From Francisellaceae bacterium UBA6186 (lineage in GTDB: Bacteria; Pseudomonadota; Gammaproteobacteria; UBA6186; Azoamicaceae), in the NCBI GenBank assembly GCA_002422785.1, contig DITK01000031.1, positions 1 through 6,650 on the forward strand: a stretch of DNA of 6,650 nucleotides, in the 5' to 3' direction. Each line of letters starts with the position of its first letter. The stretch's first letter is position 1. The notes beneath the pieces are model-generated. The model was not told the DNA's origin. It saw nothing but the letters and a program-made list of their open reading frames with translations, and searched no databases. The translations under genes and the position numbers were made by a program. This document shows, one piece after another, positions 1-6,650 of the stretch.

Positions 1-5
1 TACCC

Positions 6-1895
6 TCAGTTATGGAGAAGATACCTACGTAGTATAGTATCGTGCACGCCGATTACGATGCTCGTATCATCTTTGGTTATTTTAGCAGCGGTTGCTTGCA
101 AAACCTTCGCTGCCCAAAGAGAACCATTACTACCACAAATAATTGCACCATCATCTGCAATATTTAATACTTTAAGCTTATTTCCGTGACTGGCAATGGT
201 TCCATGATTAGTATTTAATTTATTACTATGGATAGCACAACAATCTCCACTTAAAATATTTCCATAATAATTATATAGATCTTGAGTGTAGATCTGAATT
301 TTACCGGAATTTACATCTAAACCATATTTTTTAAACCAAGCACTAATTTTATTCAGGCTTACTTGTAGCTTATCTTGATTATTTTCTGACTGATTTAGTA
401 ATAAAGTTATTAATCTATACTTAGCTAAATAATTAGATAATTTATTTAGTTTATGACATGGTAATTTAGATGAATTGAAAGTACTAAAAACACCTTTAGT
501 ATTATCAATTTTTGTGGCTAACAACCATATACCGCCAGCTGCTGTACAAAACCTATGATTAAAAATTGTACCAAGAGCTTTAATTTTTAATCTGCCATTG
601 ATTTTTAAATGTTCAATATGTAAGTTGCCATCTACAATAAAATTATAGTTTAAATTTTTAGGTAATTCTTTAATTACTAAATCACCATATTTATTTAAAG
701 ATATTTTCCCATTAAATCCAGGGAACAACAAAGTACGCGGACAAACTGCTAAATGAATATCTGCTTGCCATCCAGAATAAGCTGCTTGGTTGCTAGCATT
801 AATAGTTATTTTAATTCTGGAATCAGCTTGTGTTACTACAAATTCTACCATCGCAAATTTATTAGCAATAGCTATATTATTGTTGTTGGCAGCTTCAAAC
901 AAAATTTTTGGTAAAGTTACCTGTTGTTCTCTCATCATTATTAAATCAGCATAATTATGATCTAGAATTTCAACCTCACTTAGTAAATCTTGTAATTCTT
1001 CAGCTGCTGGTAAATGGCCATGCTCAGTTAAATTGGCAATTACTTTTTTCCCCATTACCACAGGATCTGATTCAATTAGTATTTGTGGTTGTGTGGTGGC
1101 TGTAATTTGCGGTTCAATCACATCGTCAGATATACTTGATGGTTCTTTAGCATTGCTCGTATCTGTAAAAATCAATTTTTTTCTTGTAATATTGATTTGT
1201 AATTCAAGAAATTTTTCAGTTAAGTCTTGCCAAACTATTGCTAGTTCTTTATTATCAATCCCACAAATTGTGACATTAAGATCTTGAATTCGTATGCTTA
1301 AGATCTTAAACAGCTGTAATAAATTAATGTTATCAATTTTTTGCTGATGCAACGTGGATGCGGCATTAGATACTATATTAATGCCGACTTGATCAATTTG
1401 AGTCACAATCACGGAATCACTTTCTGCTCTAGTCTTTTGTAATTCTAACGACAATGCAATAAATAGTGGTTCTTCTGTGATTTCTGCTAGCATAAGAGCT
1501 ATAAAATCTATCTGGCTATTTAACTTTCCATGGTTAACTATGGCATACAAAATATAGATCAAACCAACATCTGCTAATTGTTTAAGTATTGGCAGTTGAC
1601 AAGCATTACCAATTGCTGATCCTAAAGCTAAAGCACGACTAAATTTTTCAATAGTATTTTCTAAATCTGATGTGTTGCTATTAATAAAGTCTATAAAATC
1701 TAAGATACCCTGTAATGCTGCTTTGATCTCTGGTTCATTAATAGTTATTTCTATAAAATTAGTTAGATTTAAATTGATCCCTAGATTTTGATAACGACTG
1801 ACTATTTTTGTTATGTCTTCAGCGGTTTCTAATGGTAAACACCAAGCATTCAAATTATATATAGAGGCATCAAAAGAACTTATACTTCCTGTCAT
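6..1895 (-). CDS. Uncharacterised 629-residue protein with hemagglutinin-repeat-like C-terminal half
   Basis: I do not recognise this protein. The ATG at 1895 has a modest Shine-Dalgarno sequence (AGGA, 6 bases upstream), and the gene ends in TGA at the left edge, so it appears complete. There is no signal peptide and no convincing membrane segment, although residues 109-120 are strongly hydrophobic. Residues 1-240 look mainly alpha-helical, rich in Leu, Ile, Gln and Asn. Residues 245-280 form a Ser/Thr/Pro-rich, acidic linker. Residues 281-345 are again helical, and from about 346 the sequence turns beta-rich. Two stretches (about 395-470 and 545-606) show short hydrophobic strands separated by Asn/Gly turns, such as NTNHGTIASHGNKLKVLNI then DDGAIICGSNGSLWAAKVL. 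These recall the beta-helical repeats of filamentous-hemagglutinin-like proteins; this is resemblance by eye only. It sits where fba follows pyk in related clusters but shows no aldolase motif. A secreted or surface protein, an effector, or a remnant of a larger adhesin are all possible. Confidence 0.8.
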   Translation of the reverse strand: MTGSISSFDASIYNLNAWCLPLETAEDITKIVSRYQNLGINLNLTNFIEITINEPEIKAALQGILDFIDFINSNTSDLENTIEKFSRALALGSAIGNACQLPILKQLADVGLIYILYAIVNHGKLNSQIDFIALMLAEITEEPLFIALSLELQKTRAESDSVIVTQIDQVGINIVSNAASTLHQQKIDNINLLQLFKILSIRIQDLNVTICGIDNKELAIVWQDLTEKFLELQINITRKKLIFTDTSNAKEPSSISDDVIEPQITATTQPQILIESDPVVMGKKVIANLTEHGHLPAAEELQDLLSEVEILDHNYADLIMMREQQVTLPKILFEAANNNNIAIANKFAMVEFVVTQADSRIKITINASNQAAYSGWQADIHLAVCPRTLLFPGFNGKISLNKYGDLVIKELPKNLNYNFIVDGNLHIEHLKINGRLKIKALGTIFNHRFCTAAGGIWLLATKIDNTKGVFSTFNSSKLPCHKLNKLSNYLAKYRLITLLLNQSENNQDKLQVSLNKISAWFKKYGLDVNSGKIQIYTQDLYNYYGNILSGDCCAIHSNKLNTNHGTIASHGNKLKVLNIADDGAIICGSNGSLWAAKVLQATAAKITKDDTSIVIGVHDTILRRYLLHN

Positions 1896-1940
1896 AAACT
1901 ATCCTGGCAAAAAACATCAAATGGATCATTAATGCGAGGT

Positions 1941-1969
1941 ATTAGAGCATGGAAAGTTACTTAAAACAA
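1941..1969 (-). promoter_or_regulatory. Possible sigma-70 promoter for the 629-residue gene
   Basis: In the 124-bp spacer between pyk and the next gene, the minus strand has TTGTTT (1969-1964), a 17-base spacer and TCTAAT (1946-1941), about 45 bases before the ATG at 1895. The -10 element matches the consensus at five of six positions, the -35 at only three. The spacing is ideal, but AT-rich DNA produces such matches often. If real, it would let the downstream gene be transcribed independently of the glycolytic cluster. No clear terminator hairpin with a U-run was found in the same spacer, so read-through from pyk is also possible. Confidence 0.35.
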
Positions 1970-2019
1970 GCCCAAATAAAAATTTAAATTATTCACACAA
2001 GCTACGTTACAATTTGTTC

Positions 2020-3036
2020 TTAAACTATTTTTTCCGCTTCAAGACAAATTTCATCAACATATTTAATTACTAATGCTGGGTGCCGTCCCATGGCCGTCTC
2101 GGAAGATAAAACTACGCCTCTGGCACCATCTATTACCGCATTAGCTACATCCATAACCTCGGCTCTGGTTGGCATCGAATTTTCTATCATTGATTCCATC
2201 ATTTGGGTGGCAATAATCACAGGTTTGTTGTTATTTTTTGCAACTTGGGTAATCTTTTTTTGTAATGCTGGCAATTTTACCAACCCTAATTCTACACCTA
2301 GATCACCTCTTGCAACCATTAGTCCATCTGCAGCTTTGGTGATTTCTTCTAAATTTATAATTGATGATTTAGTCTCTATTTTAGCAAAAACTTTAGCATG
2401 GCTTTTAGCGTATTTAATAATATTACGTATATTATTAATATCTGTTGCTGTTTTAACAAACGATAAACCAAAAAAATCTATGTTAAATTGAGAAGTAAAC
2501 AATACATCTTCTTTATCTTTGGCGGTGATTGCATTTACTGACAAGCCGCCACCTTCAAGATTAATACCTTTATTGTCTGACAAGATCCCTTGATTTTTAG
2601 CAACACAAAAAATTTTATTCCCACGAATTAATTCTACTTGCAATACTATCTTACCATCATCTAACAATAGTATATCTTGTAAATTTAAATCTTTATATAA
2701 TTCCGGGTAAGAAACATAAACAGCTTTGTCAGTGCCAGCATTTTTTTCTAAATCTGGATCTAAAATTAATTTACTATTAATTTTTAAATTAATTTTTTTA
2801 TTAATAAACTTACCAATACGAATTTTAGGACCCTGCAAATCAACAAAAATATCGACTCGCTTATTCATTTTTTTAGCAATATCTTGCACATTGTTTATTC
2901 TAGTAGCATTGGTAGCATGATTACCATGCGACATATTTATGCGAGCAATGTCCATCCCAAACAATATCATATTTTTCAGAATATTAAGATCATCCGTTGA
3001 TGGCCCAAGCGTTGCAATTATTTTTGTGTTACGCAT
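2020..3036 (-). CDS. pyk: Pyruvate kinase lacking the C-terminal regulatory domain
   Basis: Converts phosphoenolpyruvate and ADP to pyruvate and ATP, the last step of glycolysis. The ATG at 3036 (338 residues, MRNTKIIATLGPS) lies four bases after the pgk stop; an in-frame TTG at 3048 would overlap pgk by 8 bases but adds only four residues. All catalytic motifs are present. They are RINMSHG (Arg32, Asn34, Ser36), DLQGPKIR (Asp66, with the Leu67 seen in PykA enzymes), the B domain at about 70-165 with LEGGGLS, FAKIE (Lys219, Glu221), ARGDLGVE (Asp245), TQMMESM (Thr277) and the helix PTRAEVMDVANAV. The protein stops in TAA after CLEAEKIV, precisely where the A domain passes into the C domain in full-length enzymes of about 470-480 residues. 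The C domain normally binds the allosteric sugar phosphate and forms a tetramer interface. No remnant of it appears in any frame of the 124 bp downstream. Likely a minimal, unregulated PykA-type kinase; activity is inferred. Confidence 0.93.
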   Translation of the reverse strand: MRNTKIIATLGPSTDDLNILKNMILFGMDIARINMSHGNHATNATRINNVQDIAKKMNKRVDIFVDLQGPKIRIGKFINKKINLKINSKLILDPDLEKNAGTDKAVYVSYPELYKDLNLQDILLLDDGKIVLQVELIRGNKIFCVAKNQGILSDNKGINLEGGGLSVNAITAKDKEDVLFTSQFNIDFFGLSFVKTATDINNIRNIIKYAKSHAKVFAKIETKSSIINLEEITKAADGLMVARGDLGVELGLVKLPALQKKITQVAKNNNKPVIIATQMMESMIENSMPTRAEVMDVANAVIDGARGVVLSSETAMGRHPALVIKYVDEICLEAEKIV

Positions 3037-3040
3037 ATCA

Positions 3041-4183
3041 TTAACCAAATTTATTTAATAACTCTATCATCGGCAAAGTATGATTTTCTATAAACTCTAA
3101 AAATGATCCACCACCCGTTGACATATAAGAAAATCCATGTAAATTATGTTGTTTAATGATGGCTAAGGTATCCCCACCACCAGCAATCGACAAACCTCGG
3201 TTTAATCCAATAGTTTCAGCTATACATTTAGTCCCATTAACGAATCTAGGATCGGAAGTTTTGCCAACCGGACCATTCCATAAAATAGTATTAGCTTGGT
3301 GTAGAATCGATTGATACTTGGCAATAGTCTTTTTTCCTAGATCTAGAATACAATCCAAATTGCCAATCGATTGTATATCTTTTTGTTCTATGGCACCCGT
3401 TGCATTTAAAACCATAGCATCTTCAGGTAACATAATATTACCTAGTTCTTTCGCCACACCTAAAAATTTATGGTCGATTAAAGACACACCAACATTATAA
3501 CCTTTTGCTAACAAACAAGTATTAGCAATTGCACCACCGACAATTAAATAATCTACTATTTTTGACAAAGATTGTAAAACTTTTAATTTAGTGGAAATTT
3601 TTGCACCACCTACCACTGCAACCAAAGGCCTTATAGGTTTTAATAACACTTGTTGTAAAGTCACAACTTCCAGATGCAGTAACAATCCAGCTGCTGCAAT
3701 TTTAGCATAATTTAAAATTCCATAAGTAGATGCATGTTTTCTATGCGCTGACGCAAATGCATCCATAATAATTATATCGGCAAAACCTGCTAATTTTTTA
3801 GAAAAATGTATATCGTTTTGCTGTTCTTTAGGGGTTAATCTAATATTTTCGCATAGCACTATTTCGCCACAATTTACATTAATTTGATTTTCATTAAACC
3901 AATCTTTAATAAACTTGACAGGCTTATGTAAAATATTTTCTAAGATTGGCACAATAATTTGCAAAGATAAATATTGATCTGCTTCCTCTATGTTGGCGTT
4001 AGGATCACCCAAATGTGACATTAAAATAATTGCAGCATTTTGATCTAAAGCGTACTTAATAGTTTCAATGCTTGCATATATTCTAGTAGTATCAATAATT
4101 TTGCCATTAACTATTGGTACATTAAAATCAACCCTAATTAATACTTTTTTGTTGCTAATATCAATATCATTAATACGCAGCAT
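3041..4183 (-). CDS. pgk: Phosphoglycerate kinase with two unusual substrate-site motifs
   Basis: Cytosolic enzyme that transfers the acyl phosphate of 1,3-bisphosphoglycerate to ADP, giving ATP and 3-phosphoglycerate. I chose the ATG at 4183 (380 residues), one base after the gap stop. The frame opens further to a TTG at 4204 inside gap, but MLRINDIDI fits the family N-terminus better. Neither start has a Shine-Dalgarno sequence, so translation probably depends on ribosomes finishing gap. N-domain motifs: RVDFNVP (Asp19, Asn21), Arg34, CENIR (Arg115) and AHRKHAST (Arg148). C-domain motifs: VGGAKISTKL (Lys195), GGGDTLA (335-341) and STGGGSFLE (355-363), all typical. Two sites are odd. The usual SHLGRP reads SHLGDP, so Asp60 replaces an arginine of the basic 3-phosphoglycerate patch. 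The usual NGPxGVFE reads NGPVGKTSD, which removes the conserved glutamate near the nucleotide ribose. The rest is intact, so an active enzyme is expected. Confidence 0.95.
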   Translation of the reverse strand: MLRINDIDISNKKVLIRVDFNVPIVNGKIIDTTRIYASIETIKYALDQNAAIILMSHLGDPNANIEEADQYLSLQIIVPILENILHKPVKFIKDWFNENQINVNCGEIVLCENIRLTPKEQQNDIHFSKKLAGFADIIIMDAFASAHRKHASTYGILNYAKIAAAGLLLHLEVVTLQQVLLKPIRPLVAVVGGAKISTKLKVLQSLSKIVDYLIVGGAIANTCLLAKGYNVGVSLIDHKFLGVAKELGNIMLPEDAMVLNATGAIEQKDIQSIGNLDCILDLGKKTIAKYQSILHQANTILWNGPVGKTSDPRFVNGTKCIAETIGLNRGLSIAGGGDTLAIIKQHNLHGFSYMSTGGGSFLEFIENHTLPMIELLNKFG

Positions 4184-4184
4184 G

Positions 4185-5204
4185 CTAACAAGTTGCCATA
4201 ACAACTGTCGTATCTAACATGCGATTAGCAAATGCCCATTCGTTATCATACCATGATAATACTTTGATTAAGTGTCCCATAACTTTTGTTTGGGTTAAAT
4301 CAAAAATACTAGAAGCACTATGATGATTAAAATCAATTGACACTAATGGTAATTCATTAACAACAGCTATTTCTGATAGTTCATTTAATGCAGCATTTTT
4401 TAAAATATCATTTACTTCATCAACATCTGTTTTTTGATCTACGATTATAGATAAATCAACGACAGATACATTTAATATTGGCACCCTAATCGCAAAACCA
4501 TCTAATTTGCCACTTAATTTTGGAATAACCAGCCCGATAGCGCTGGCAGCTCCAGTTTTAGTTGGTATCATAGAGGTTGCAGCAGATCGTGCTCTCCTTA
4601 AGTCTTCATGATAAACGTCGGATAATACTTGATCATTAGTATAAGCATGAATCGTTGTCATAAAACCACTTATTATATGCAATTTTTGATGCAGTGGCCA
4701 AACAAGCGGAGCTAAACAATTAGTAGTACAAGATGCATTAGATACTATTTGATCTTGATTAGTTAAATTATGATGATTAATTCCATAAACCACAGTTTTA
4801 ACATCTACACCAGCCGGCGCTGAAATTAAAACTTTTTTAGCGCCGGCTTGCAAATGCAAACTAGCACTATTCTTATTGGTAAATAATCCAGTACATTCTA
4901 ATACTAGATCGACACCTAATTCTCGCCATGGTAAATCTTGTGGGTTTTTAACAGATAAAATACGAATTTTTCTCTCAATATCTTGGTTAATAATTAAATA
5001 GTTATTATTATAAGTTACTGAAAATTTAAAGCGACCGTGAGTAGAATCATATTGAGTTAAGTGAGCAAGACTTGCAGGATCACCTAGATCATTGATGGCA
5101 ACTATTTGTATCTTTTGCAATTGCAGTTTAGAACTTTCATATAACGCTCTTAAAATATTACGACCAATACGTCCATACCCATTAATTGCAATTCTAATCG
5201 TCAT
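4185..5204 (-). CDS. gap: Glyceraldehyde-3-phosphate dehydrogenase
   Basis: Cytosolic NAD-dependent enzyme that oxidises and phosphorylates glyceraldehyde-3-phosphate to 1,3-bisphosphoglycerate, the substrate of the following pgk. The 339 residues match the normal family length. The N-terminal Rossmann fold starts with INGYGRIGR (residues 8-16). The catalytic motif SNASCTTNC has Cys159, paired with His186 in TTIHAYTNDQ. The C-terminal NAD-contacting stretch is WYDNEWAFANRMLDT. The ATG at 5204 is supported by the strong Shine-Dalgarno sequence six bases upstream. The sequence is close to gammaproteobacterial Epd (erythrose-4-phosphate dehydrogenase) in several stretches (LPWRELGVD, ELPLVSIDFNH, MLDTT). 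The HAYTNDQ and TKTGAASAIG segments, however, are GAPDH-like, as I recall Epd having a different sequence after the active-site His. The usual RVPTPNVS motif reads RVPILNVS here, a mild deviation. The gene ends in TAG one base before the pgk ATG. Family assignment is certain; GAPDH rather than Epd activity is likely. Confidence 0.95.
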   Translation of the reverse strand: MTIRIAINGYGRIGRNILRALYESSKLQLQKIQIVAINDLGDPASLAHLTQYDSTHGRFKFSVTYNNNYLIINQDIERKIRILSVKNPQDLPWRELGVDLVLECTGLFTNKNSASLHLQAGAKKVLISAPAGVDVKTVVYGINHHNLTNQDQIVSNASCTTNCLAPLVWPLHQKLHIISGFMTTIHAYTNDQVLSDVYHEDLRRARSAATSMIPTKTGAASAIGLVIPKLSGKLDGFAIRVPILNVSVVDLSIIVDQKTDVDEVNDILKNAALNELSEIAVVNELPLVSIDFNHHSASSIFDLTQTKVMGHLIKVLSWYDNEWAFANRMLDTTVVMATC

Positions 5205-5210
5205 GTATAT

Positions 5211-5217
5211 CTCCTTA
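5211..5217 (-). promoter_or_regulatory. Strong Shine-Dalgarno sequence of gap
   Basis: The minus strand reads TAAGGAG followed by ATATAC and the gap ATG. This is a near-perfect match to the 16S rRNA 3' end at a 6-base spacing. It fixes the gap start and is the only strong ribosome binding site within the tkt-gap-pgk-pyk run, which suggests that gap is the main entry point for ribosomes and is highly translated. Confidence 0.85.
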
Positions 5218-5238
5218 CCTTATTGTTAGCTGCTGCAG

Positions 5239-6650
5239 TCACCTAGATAATTCTAGGATGGCTATTTTAATGGCATCAACTGTAATATTAAATTGTTGAT
5301 ATATTTGTGCTTCCGGTGCTGACAATCCAAATCTATCTACTCCTATAACTTTACCTGTCAATCCAACAAATTTATGCCAAATAAACGTATTACCGGCTTC
5401 GACTGCAACTCTTGCTACAATATTACTTGGTAACACTGCTTCTTGATAATTTATTGATTGTTGTAAAAAAATATTCATATTCGGCATCGATACTACTCTA
5501 ACTGCTATTTCAGCTTTAAGCTGTTTGGCAGCTTGCATAGCAAGCTCTACTTCTGAACCAGTTGCAATAACAATTGCTTGTGGATTATCTGGATCATATA
5601 GCACATACCCACCATATTTTATATTATCAAACATTTTAGAGTCTCTATGCTGTTGTACCACAGCTTGCCTAGATAATACTAAACAATTGGTATTATCTAG
5701 ATTGTGTTCTATAGCTGTTTGCCAAGCAATTATAGTCTCCACAGTATCACAAGGTCGCCATACAGAAACATTTGGAGTCATACGCAGCATCGATAAATGC
5801 TCTATTGGCTGATGAGTTGGACCGTCTTCCCCTAAACCAATCGAATCATGAGTTAATATATAAATTACTTTTTGTTGCATTAACGCACTTAGCCTTAATG
5901 CGCTTCTAGCATAATCTGCAAATACTAAAAATGTGCCACCATAAGGTATAAATCCTTTATGTAATGCTATGCCGTTCATAATAGAAGACATCCCGAATTC
6001 TCGCACACCATAATTTACGTAATTAAATATTTTATAATGATTATAGATATCAAATTTTACTGTATTATTATGTAAAGTTAGATTGGAGTGAGACAAATCT
6101 GCCGAACCGCCAAATAATTCTGGTAATTCTTGGGATAAATTATCTAACACCAGTTTAGAAGATTGCCTAGTTGCCATGTTGTTGGGGTTTTGCCTCGCAG
6201 TTTGCAAGATATTATTAATAATTTGCTGCCAATTCTCTGGCAATTGCATGTTTATTCTTCTATTTAATTCTTTAAATAATTCTGGATATATTTTTTTATA
6301 ATTATGTATTTTATTATCCCATGCAGAATTAATTAACATCCCTTTTTCTGTGGCATTCCAAGCATTATAAATTTCTTCTGGAATAAAAAATGGGGGATAT
6401 TGCCAGTGTAGCTTGGCCCTAGTTGCTAAAATTGCGGCTTGACCGATTGGCGCACCATGACATTTTTCACTACCCTCTAAATCGGGGCAACCATAACCAA
6501 TGGTTGTTTTACAACATAATAAGCTGGGTTTAGAAGTTTCGAGTTTAGCCTTAGTTATCGCTTGTTTAATGCTTTCAGGATCGTGCCCGTCAATATTATC
6601 TATTACATTCCAATTATATGCCAAAAATCTACCCGGTATATTTTCCCTAA
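5239..6650 (-). CDS. tkt: Transketolase, C-terminal ~70% (5' end beyond the window edge)
   Basis: Thiamine-diphosphate enzyme of the non-oxidative pentose phosphate pathway; it moves two-carbon ketol units between sugar phosphates and releases glyceraldehyde-3-phosphate, the substrate of the next gene. The frame stays open to the right edge: the TTG at 6624 is not the start, because the codons before it (RENIPGRF) match the family's stretch before AYxW-VI-IDGHD. Roughly 200 N-terminal residues, including most of the diphosphate-binding domain, are missing. Counting from the TTG codon, visible motifs are CHGAPIG (His56), the substrate-binding Arg153 in ATRQSS, GGSADL with Ser180, YGVREFGM with Glu209 (the cofactor-activating glutamate, Glu411 in E. 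coli) and the signature GEDGPTHQP with Asp267 and His271 (His473). The pyrimidine-binding and C-terminal domains look intact and end normally in a TGA. No catalytic residue appears lost. The identification is very secure; the isoform (A or B) is not resolvable. Confidence 0.97.
   Translation of the reverse strand, partial: RENIPGRFLAYNWNVIDNIDGHDPESIKQAITKAKLETSKPSLLCCKTTIGYGCPDLEGSEKCHGAPIGQAAILATRAKLHWQYPPFFIPEEIYNAWNATEKGMLINSAWDNKIHNYKKIYPELFKELNRRINMQLPENWQQIINNILQTARQNPNNMATRQSSKLVLDNLSQELPELFGGSADLSHSNLTLHNNTVKFDIYNHYKIFNYVNYGVREFGMSSIMNGIALHKGFIPYGGTFLVFADYARSALRLSALMQQKVIYILTHDSIGLGEDGPTHQPIEHLSMLRMTPNVSVWRPCDTVETIIAWQTAIEHNLDNTNCLVLSRQAVVQQHRDSKMFDNIKYGGYVLYDPDNPQAIVIATGSEVELAMQAAKQLKAEIAVRVVSMPNMNIFLQQSINYQEAVLPSNIVARVAVEAGNTFIWHKFVGLTGKVIGVDRFGLSAPEAQIYQQFNITVDAIKIAILELSR
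5242..5257 (-). other. Small inverted repeat at the 3' end of tkt
   Basis: A perfect 6-bp inverted repeat (CCTAGA / TCTAGG) with a 4-base loop lies over the last codons of tkt, directly before its TGA. In RNA it would form a short hairpin about 25 bases upstream of the gap Shine-Dalgarno sequence. It has no following U-run, so it is not a rho-independent terminator. It could mark an mRNA processing point or stabilise a 3' end between tkt and gap, but six base pairs can arise by chance in AT-rich coding sequence. Confidence 0.3.

Noticed and set aside
1276..1307. Repeated 10-mer TTAAGATCTT 22 bases apart, containing the palindrome AAGATCTT
   Set aside because: The two copies lie in different codon phases within the 629-residue gene and are short and AT-rich; no further copies or symmetric structure were seen.
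1896..2019. Rho-independent terminator after pyk
   Set aside because: Only weak pairings with long loops were found, without a GC-rich stem followed by a U-run on the minus strand.
1896..2019. C-terminal pyruvate kinase domain continued by a frameshift
   Set aside because: All three minus-strand frames after the stop are broken within about 60 bases, and their translations show no resemblance to the C domain.
908..2920. Several plus-strand open frames of 64-133 codons opposite the unknown gene and pyk
   Set aside because: They lie antisense inside long minus-strand genes, have no recognisable motifs and read as low-complexity hydrophobic sequence, as expected from the complement of AT-rich coding DNA.
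5202..5217. The gap leader AAGGAGATATACATG is the same as the phage T7 gene 10 leader used in expression vectors, raising the question of vector contamination
   Set aside because: The flanks on both sides are natural tkt and gap coding sequence in the expected genomic order; the match is explained by a strong Shine-Dalgarno sequence and AT-rich spacer.
3318..5812. Plus-strand open frames of 60 and 95 codons opposite pgk and tkt
   Set aside because: They are antisense to confidently identified enzymes and have no independent support.
6620..6624. TTG at 6624 as the start of a short transketolase
   Set aside because: The frame continues upstream to the window edge with residues matching the transketolase family (RF-AY-W context), so the gene is cut by the window rather than short.

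Overview
The window is a compact, AT-rich bacterial segment with every supported gene on the minus strand, so it reads from right to left. It holds the 3' part of a transketolase gene (tkt), a glyceraldehyde-3-phosphate dehydrogenase gene (gap), phosphoglycerate kinase (pgk), a shortened pyruvate kinase (pyk), and an unrecognised 629-residue protein. The order tkt-gap-pgk-pyk is, from memory, the arrangement in Legionella, Coxiella and Francisella, where fba (class II aldolase) usually follows. The GAPDH resembles the GapA/Epd-like proteins of gammaproteobacteria and the pyruvate kinase is of PykA type. Together with the low GC content and frequent Asn, Ile and Lys codons, this suggests a gammaproteobacterium with a host-associated or intracellular history. 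An AT-rich intracellular alphaproteobacterium cannot be excluded from this window alone.

Layout: 6650-5239 tkt, cut by the right edge (about 200 N-terminal residues missing); a 34-bp gap with a near-perfect Shine-Dalgarno sequence; 5204-4185 gap; 1 bp; 4183-3041 pgk; 4 bp; 3036-2020 pyk; a 124-bp spacer with a possible promoter; 1895-6 the unknown protein. No rRNA, tRNA, CRISPR, insertion sequence or clear rho-independent terminator was seen, and no gene is supported on the plus strand.

The four enzymes link the non-oxidative pentose phosphate pathway to lower glycolysis. Transketolase yields glyceraldehyde-3-phosphate, GAPDH and Pgk convert it to 3-phosphoglycerate with NADH and ATP, and Pyk makes pyruvate and ATP. 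The 1-bp and 4-bp junctions and the missing Shine-Dalgarno sequences before pgk and pyk suggest translational coupling from gap.

The most notable points are: a pyruvate kinase that ends exactly at the boundary of its catalytic and regulatory domains; a phosphoglycerate kinase with unusual residues at two conserved substrate-binding motifs; and a large orphan protein, with a helical N-terminal half and a beta-rich, hemagglutinin-repeat-like C-terminal half, sitting where fba would be expected. I do not see a clearly new multi-gene system.
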